Source of the DNA: SVTX01 sp045588675
Lineage (GTDB): Bacteria; Bacillota; Clostridia; Oscillospirales; CAG-272
NCBI GenBank assembly: GCA_045588675.1
Contig: JAZNER010000015.1
Location: 1-36,918 of the forward strand
Direction of reading: 5' to 3'
Length of the DNA: 36,918 nt
The notes under the pieces: generated by a model
What the model saw: the letters and a program-made list of their open reading frames with translations, nothing else
Told to the model about the DNA's origin: nothing
The model's database searches: none
Made by a program: the position numbers and the translations under genes
In this document: positions 32,610 to 36,918 of the stretch, piece by piece
How positions within the stretch are numbered: position 1 is the stretch's first letter
How the letters are laid out: each line of letters starts with the position of its first letter

Positions 32610-34277
32610 ATGCTCACAGCTCTGCATATTGAGAATATAGCGGTCGTCAAAAAGGTTGACATTGATTTTGGACAAGGCTTTACTGTGCTTACAGGCGAAA
32701 CAGGCGCAGGTAAATCGGTAATAATTGACGGTATTAATATGCTGATAGGCTCTAAGGTCAGCAGTGAAATTATCCGCAACGGCGAGGCGTATGCGCTTTG
32801 TGAGGGAGTTTTTGGCAGTCTTTCAAGCAACACCTTGCAAAAGCTTGAGGGAATTGGAATTGAAGCTGAGGACGGCGAGCTTATCGTCAGTGCAAAGCTG
32901 ACACTTGACGGTAAAACAACATACAGAATAAATGGCAGGGCTGTTACAAAAACAATTTTGCGTGAAATAGGCAAATCGCTTATCTCAATTCACGGACAAC
33001 ACGACAGCCGAGCCTTGCTTGATAAAAATTCGTATGTTTTTATGATAGACCTTTACGGCAAGATTGATGCCGACAGGGAAGAATATCAACTTGTTTACCG
33101 TGAAATTGAGGATTACAGAAAAAAGCTCAAGGAGATTACGCTTGACGCTGAGGCAAAGGCAAGAGAGCGTGAAATGCTTGATTATCAAATCAAGGATATT
33201 GATGCAAAAAGGCTTAAGGACGGAGAGGAAGAGGTGCTTGAAGCAGAAAAGCTGCGTCTTGGAAGCATTGAAAAGATAAATAAACACGTGAATTTTGCAT
33301 ATCGCTTGCTTCAAGGCGGAGAGAGGGGAGCGGACGCCTCATATCTTCTGTCCCGAGCATCAGAGCAGCTTGCAAAAATCTCAGACGTAATGCCCGAAGC
33401 GAGGGAAATATCCGAAAAGCTGCTTGATATGAGCTACGAGGTTGCTGATATCGCGTCAAATGTAAAGGGCTTTGTTGATGACGAGAACCCCGATGAAAAG
33501 CTTGACAGAGTTGAAACAAGACTTGAAGCGATTTCGTCATTAAAACGCAAATACGGAAAAGACATAAAGACTATTTTGGCTTTTCGCGAGAGAGCGGCCG
33601 CAAGACTTGACGAAATTGAGCTTTCTGACGAGAGGTGCGAGGAATATAAAAAGCAAATCTCAATGCTGGAAAAAAAAGCGCAAGCCTTGTGCGACAGCTT
33701 AACTCAAAAAAGACTTGTTGCGGCTAATTCTGCATCAGAGAAAATACTTGATGCTTTATCCTATCTTGATATGCCGAGCGTGAAGCTTGAAATTGCGGTT
33801 TCGCCCGCAGATGATTTCACACCGACAGGTAAGGATAAAATTGACTTGCTTATTGCTACAAATCCAGGTGAGCCAATGCAGCATATGGCAGATATTGCCT
33901 CAGGCGGAGAAATGGCGAGAATTATGCTTGCAGTTAAGAGCGTTTTAAATGAAAATAGCGGTGTTGATACCGAAATTTATGACGAGATCGACACAGGTAT
34001 TTCGGGCAAAACATCAAGAAAAATCGGAATTAAGATGCACGATATTTCAAAGCGAGGTCAGGTCATTTGCGTAACTCATTCGGCGCAGATAGCAACGCTT
34101 GCCGACAATCATTATCTTATTTCTAAGAAAGAAATCGACGGCAGAGCCGAAACGGGCATACACCTTATTTTCGGCGAGGAAAGGGTAAACGAGGCGGCAA
34201 GAATTCTCGGTGGAATTAATATTACCGAGGCTCAAAGACAGGCGGCTCGCGATATGATAGAGGATAAACAAAAATAA
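32610..34277 (+). CDS. recN: DNA repair protein RecN
   Basis: SMC-like ATPase that gathers broken ends in double-strand break repair. Walker A GETGAGKS (about residues 30-37) follows the N-terminal MLTALHIENIAVVK; long helical coiled-coil arms run from about 150 to 360, and the C-terminal half has SGGEMARIMLA (signature) and IYDEIDTGISG (Walker B). The 555 residues are normal. Last gene of the operon. Confidence 0.96.
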   Translation: MLTALHIENIAVVKKVDIDFGQGFTVLTGETGAGKSVIIDGINMLIGSKVSSEIIRNGEAYALCEGVFGSLSSNTLQKLEGIGIEAEDGELIVSAKLTLDGKTTYRINGRAVTKTILREIGKSLISIHGQHDSRALLDKNSYVFMIDLYGKIDADREEYQLVYREIEDYRKKLKEITLDAEAKAREREMLDYQIKDIDAKRLKDGEEEVLEAEKLRLGSIEKINKHVNFAYRLLQGGERGADASYLLSRASEQLAKISDVMPEAREISEKLLDMSYEVADIASNVKGFVDDENPDEKLDRVETRLEAISSLKRKYGKDIKTILAFRERAAARLDEIELSDERCEEYKKQISMLEKKAQALCDSLTQKRLVAANSASEKILDALSYLDMPSVKLEIAVSPADDFTPTGKDKIDLLIATNPGEPMQHMADIASGGEMARIMLAVKSVLNENSGVDTEIYDEIDTGISGKTSRKIGIKMHDISKRGQVICVTHSAQIATLADNHYLISKKEIDGRAETGIHLIFGEERVNEAARILGGINITEAQRQAARDMIEDKQK

Positions 34278-34290
34278 CGCGGAAAATATG

Positions 34291-34321
34291 CTTAAATTTG
34301 ATTTTGGTATTGAAATTTAAG
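34291..34321. repeat. inverted repeat overlapping the argS -35 element
   Basis: CTTAAATTT (34291-34299) and AAATTTAAG (34313-34321) are perfect arms 13 bases apart; the right arm covers the end of the -35. It could be an operator, or a weak hairpin ending the recN message. Confidence 0.45.
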
Positions 34322-34338
34322 TATTACTGTGGTATAAT
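34310..34338 (+). promoter_or_regulatory. sigma-A promoter for argS, extended -10
   Basis: TTGAAA (34310-34315), 17 bases, TATAAT (34333-34338) preceded by TGG. The leader would be only about 45 bases, too short for a T-box. Confidence 0.85.
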
Positions 34339-34390
34339 TATAAATTGTGATAAATTATAGACGTTGAAATAATAGAAAGGCAGTATATAA

Positions 34391-36124
34391 ATGCTAAAGA
34401 TTAAACTTTCAATAGCTGAAAAAATATATGAGGGCGTTAAGAAGATTAACCCCGAGGCAGAGCTTTCTGCGACAGAAATCGCAACAATGCTTGAGTATCC
34501 GCCCGACAGTACGATGGGCGACCTTGCATTCCCTTGCTTTAAGCTCTCAAAGGCACTCCGCCGCTCACCCGTGCAGATCGCCGCTACAATAGCAGAGGAG
34601 CTTAAGGGTGATGCTATCGGCTCAGCCGAGGCGGTGAACGGCTACCTCAATATTAAGCTTGACAACAAGTATCTCGGTGAAAATGTACTTCCCGAAATAC
34701 TTGATAAAAAAGAAAATTACGGTGCGCCGACATATCTTGGAGAGGGTAAGACAGTAGTTCTTGACTATTCCTCGCCTAATGTTGCAAAGCCGTTCCATAT
34801 CGGACATCTCGGTACAACTGTAATCGGTCACTCAATCAAAAAGCTACACGAGTTTGCGGGATATAGGTGTGTTGGTATTAACTATCTCGGCGACTGGGGT
34901 ACACAGTTCGGTAAGCTTATCGTTGCTTATCGCCTCTGGGGCGACAAAGAACAGATCGAAGAGGGCGGAATTGATAAGCTCGTTGAGCTTTATGTTCGTA
35001 TAAACAATGAAATAAAGGGTGACGAGGAAAAGGGAATTCCTGCGCGCGAGGATCTGGCAGAGCAGGCGAGAGCAGAATTTAAAAAGATGGAAATGGGTGA
35101 TGAGGAGAACATAGCTATCTGGAAATGGTTCGTTCAAATCAGCCTTGAGGAATACGGTAAAACATATAAGCAGCTCGACATTGAGTTTGATAGCTACAAG
35201 GGCGAGAGCTTCTACACCGACAAAATGCCCGCACAGGTTGAAAAGCTACGCGCAAGCGGACTTCTCAAAATTGATGACGGAGCATCAATCGTTGACCTCG
35301 AAGAATACGGTATGCCCCCGTGTCTTATTTTGAAGCGCGACGGCTCAACGCTGTATCCCACAAGAGATATTGCGGCGGCGGTTTACCGCAAGCAAGAGTA
35401 CAATTTCGATAAATGCATATATGTAACAAGCAATCAGCAAATTCTCCACTTCAAGCAGTGGTTCAAGGTTCTTGAGCTTATGGGTTATGATTGGCATGAT
35501 GAGCTTGTTCACGTACCCTATGGCACAGTTTCCCTGAACGGCGCAAAGCTTGCGACAAGAACGGGCAATGTAGTATTGCTTAAAGACCTTTTTGCGCAAG
35601 CAATTGAAAAGGTAAAGGGAATTATGGAGGAGAAAAATCCCGACCTTCGCGGCAGAGATGATATAGCTGAAGCGGTTGGCGTTGGTGCTATTGTGTTCTA
35701 TTACCTCTTAAATAACAGAATTAAGGATATTAACTTTAATCTTGAAGATGCACTCAGCTTTGACGGCAACACGGGGCCTTATGTTCAATATACCTATGCG
35801 CGTGCTTGCTCACTTCTTGAGAAGGTTAAGGATCATGGCGGTAAGGTAGTCATATCGTGTGAAGAGGAAGCCGCTTTGCTTAAGACACTTTGTCAATATG
35901 AGGAAAAGGTGCTTACCGCGATCCGCGACTACGAGCCCTCGGTCATCACGAGATTTATTCTTGATGTTGCGGTTGCGTTTAACAAGTTCTATCACGAGTG
36001 CAAGATACTTAACGCGGAAGACGGCAATGTAAGAGGCACAAGAATTATGCTCACTGAGGCAACAAAATATGTGCTTGGCAGCGCATTCTCTTTGATTTGC
36101 TTGAAAAAGACCGAGCGTATATAA
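34391..36124 (+). CDS. argS: arginyl-tRNA synthetase
   Basis: Charges tRNA-Arg in the cytosol. The class I HIGH motif is in KPFHIGHLGTT; the N-terminal Add-1 domain (about residues 1-105) and the C-terminal anticodon-binding domain starting near YVQYTYARACSLLEK are present. At the KMSKS position the sequence reads ATRTGNVV, a common ArgRS variant. The 577 residues are typical. GAAAGG precedes the ATG. It is probably separate from recN and may be read into yebC 39 bases downstream. Confidence 0.96.
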   Translation: MLKIKLSIAEKIYEGVKKINPEAELSATEIATMLEYPPDSTMGDLAFPCFKLSKALRRSPVQIAATIAEELKGDAIGSAEAVNGYLNIKLDNKYLGENVLPEILDKKENYGAPTYLGEGKTVVLDYSSPNVAKPFHIGHLGTTVIGHSIKKLHEFAGYRCVGINYLGDWGTQFGKLIVAYRLWGDKEQIEEGGIDKLVELYVRINNEIKGDEEKGIPAREDLAEQARAEFKKMEMGDEENIAIWKWFVQISLEEYGKTYKQLDIEFDSYKGESFYTDKMPAQVEKLRASGLLKIDDGASIVDLEEYGMPPCLILKRDGSTLYPTRDIAAAVYRKQEYNFDKCIYVTSNQQILHFKQWFKVLELMGYDWHDELVHVPYGTVSLNGAKLATRTGNVVLLKDLFAQAIEKVKGIMEEKNPDLRGRDDIAEAVGVGAIVFYYLLNNRIKDINFNLEDALSFDGNTGPYVQYTYARACSLLEKVKDHGGKVVISCEEEAALLKTLCQYEEKVLTAIRDYEPSVITRFILDVAVAFNKFYHECKILNAEDGNVRGTRIMLTEATKYVLGSAFSLICLKKTERI

Positions 36125-36163
36125 AAGTTGAAAACAGTTAATAATTGAAAGGAAATATATAAA

Positions 36164-36895
36164 ATGTCAGGACATAGCAAATGGGCTAACATTAAGCACA
36201 AAAAGGAAAAGACCGACGCTCAGAGAGCAAAGGTCTTTACAAAGATCGGTAAAGAGATCACGATCGCGGTAAAAGAGGGCGGCGGCGACCCGAACTCTAA
36301 CGCTAAGCTTCGTGACTTGATTTCAAAGGCAAAATCAAACAATGTTCCTAATGATAACATCGAGAGAACAATCAAAAAGGCTCTCGGCGGAACAGGTGAA
36401 TCCTACGAGGAAATCGTTTATGAGGGATACGGTCCCGCAGGTGTAGCGGTAATAGTTGAGGCAACAACAGATAACCGAAACAGAACAGCAGGTAATATCC
36501 GCTCATATTTCTCGAAGTATCACGGCAATATGGGACAGACAGGCTGTGTAAGCTTCCTCTTTGAAGACAAGGGCGTTATTGTTATCACAGACGAGGACGG
36601 CAAGATCGACGAGGATAAGCTTATGGAAACTACACTTGAGGCAGGTGCTGAGGACTTCTCGGGTGAGGACGGAGTATTCGAGATCTACACCGTTCCCGAT
36701 GACGTTTACGCTATTGCAGAGGCGTTGAAGGAGGCAGGCTACGAGCTTGCATCTGCAGAAAAGACAAAGGTTCCTTCCACCACCGTTGAGCTTACAAGCG
36801 AGGACGATAACAAGTTTATGGGACTTCTTATCGAGAAGCTTGAGGAAGACGACGACGTTATGGAAGTATATCATAACTGCGACAACGAATTATAA
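36164..36895 (+). CDS. yebC: YebC/PmpR family protein
   Basis: A 243-residue YebC protein: MSGHSKWANIKHKKEKTDAQ at the start, IGKEITIAVKEGGGDP, and VPNDNIERTIKKA are diagnostic. The family was annotated as DNA-binding regulators; recent work links some members to rescue of ribosomes stalled at proline stretches. GAAAGGAAA precedes the ATG. Complete; 23 bases remain to the window edge, with nothing recognisable. Confidence 0.95.
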   Translation: MSGHSKWANIKHKKEKTDAQRAKVFTKIGKEITIAVKEGGGDPNSNAKLRDLISKAKSNNVPNDNIERTIKKALGGTGESYEEIVYEGYGPAGVAVIVEATTDNRNRTAGNIRSYFSKYHGNMGQTGCVSFLFEDKGVIVITDEDGKIDEDKLMETTLEAGAEDFSGEDGVFEIYTVPDDVYAIAEALKEAGYELASAEKTKVPSTTVELTSEDDNKFMGLLIEKLEEDDDVMEVYHNCDNEL

Positions 36896-36918
36896 TAAAA
36901 AAATACGGGCGACCAACG

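Noticed and set aside
34339..34390. T-box leader before argS
   Set aside because: The expected leader is about 45 bases, with no T-box sequence or antiterminator.
36896..36918. Start of a further gene or terminator at the right edge
   Set aside because: Only 23 bases remain, an A run and unremarkable sequence.

Overview
The window looks like a chromosomal segment of a spore-forming, low-to-moderate GC Firmicute of class Clostridia. The evidence is conserved gene order: relA-dtd-hemZ; the sporulation neighbourhood yabM-yabN-(HU)-yabO/rqcP-yabP-yabQ-divIC; and nusB-xseA-xseB-ispA-tlyA-nadK-argR-recN. Shine-Dalgarno sites and sigma-A-type promoters are of the usual Firmicutes kind. An anaerobic lifestyle fits the oxygen-independent HemZ and the several Fe-S/radical SAM proteins. 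I cannot name a genus from sequence alone.

Layout. Positions 3-8527 are a forward run of housekeeping genes: a 5'-truncated (p)ppGpp synthetase/hydrolase, D-aminoacyl-tRNA deacylase, HemZ, a uridine-kinase-like kinase, an MTA/SAH-deaminase-like amidohydrolase, a SpoVB/YabM-type flippase and MazG. Positions 8587-10548 hold HU, RqcP (YabO), YabP, YabQ and DivIC. Positions 10646-16920 hold glycerate kinase, then reverse-strand AEC transporter, type-4 uracil-DNA glycosylase and MecA, and then a forward nuclease-like/XPD-like helicase fusion. Positions 17035-19460 hold an aspartate-type aminotransferase and a YhcC-type radical SAM protein. Positions 19607-25712 are the accessory part: two tandem secreted paralogs with an LPXTG-free Cys-containing C-terminal anchor, then on the reverse strand an SGNH-fold protein lacking catalytic residues, a small membrane protein and an M23 peptidase. 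Positions 25780-36895 return to core genes (nusB to recN, then argS and yebC).

How they work together: RelA, MecA and ArgR are regulatory; the yab cluster links translation rescue (RqcP), nucleotide cleaning (MazG), division (DivIC) and spore cortex formation (YabP/YabQ). The 19.6-25.7 kb block looks like a cell-envelope island. The most interesting regulatory object is the rqcP-yabP junction, where a sigma-E-like promoter lies so that its transcript would lack the left arm of a hairpin that buries the yabP ribosome-binding site. The most interesting protein objects are the two paralogous surface proteins, with matched promoter geometry, matched six-cysteine modules and a shared C-terminal SGCGS plus membrane segment plus Lys tail.

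No stretch longer than 300 bases lacks a gene; the longest gap (21338-21608) holds a terminator and the second paralog's promoter. I saw no tRNA, rRNA, CRISPR array, insertion sequence or phage gene.
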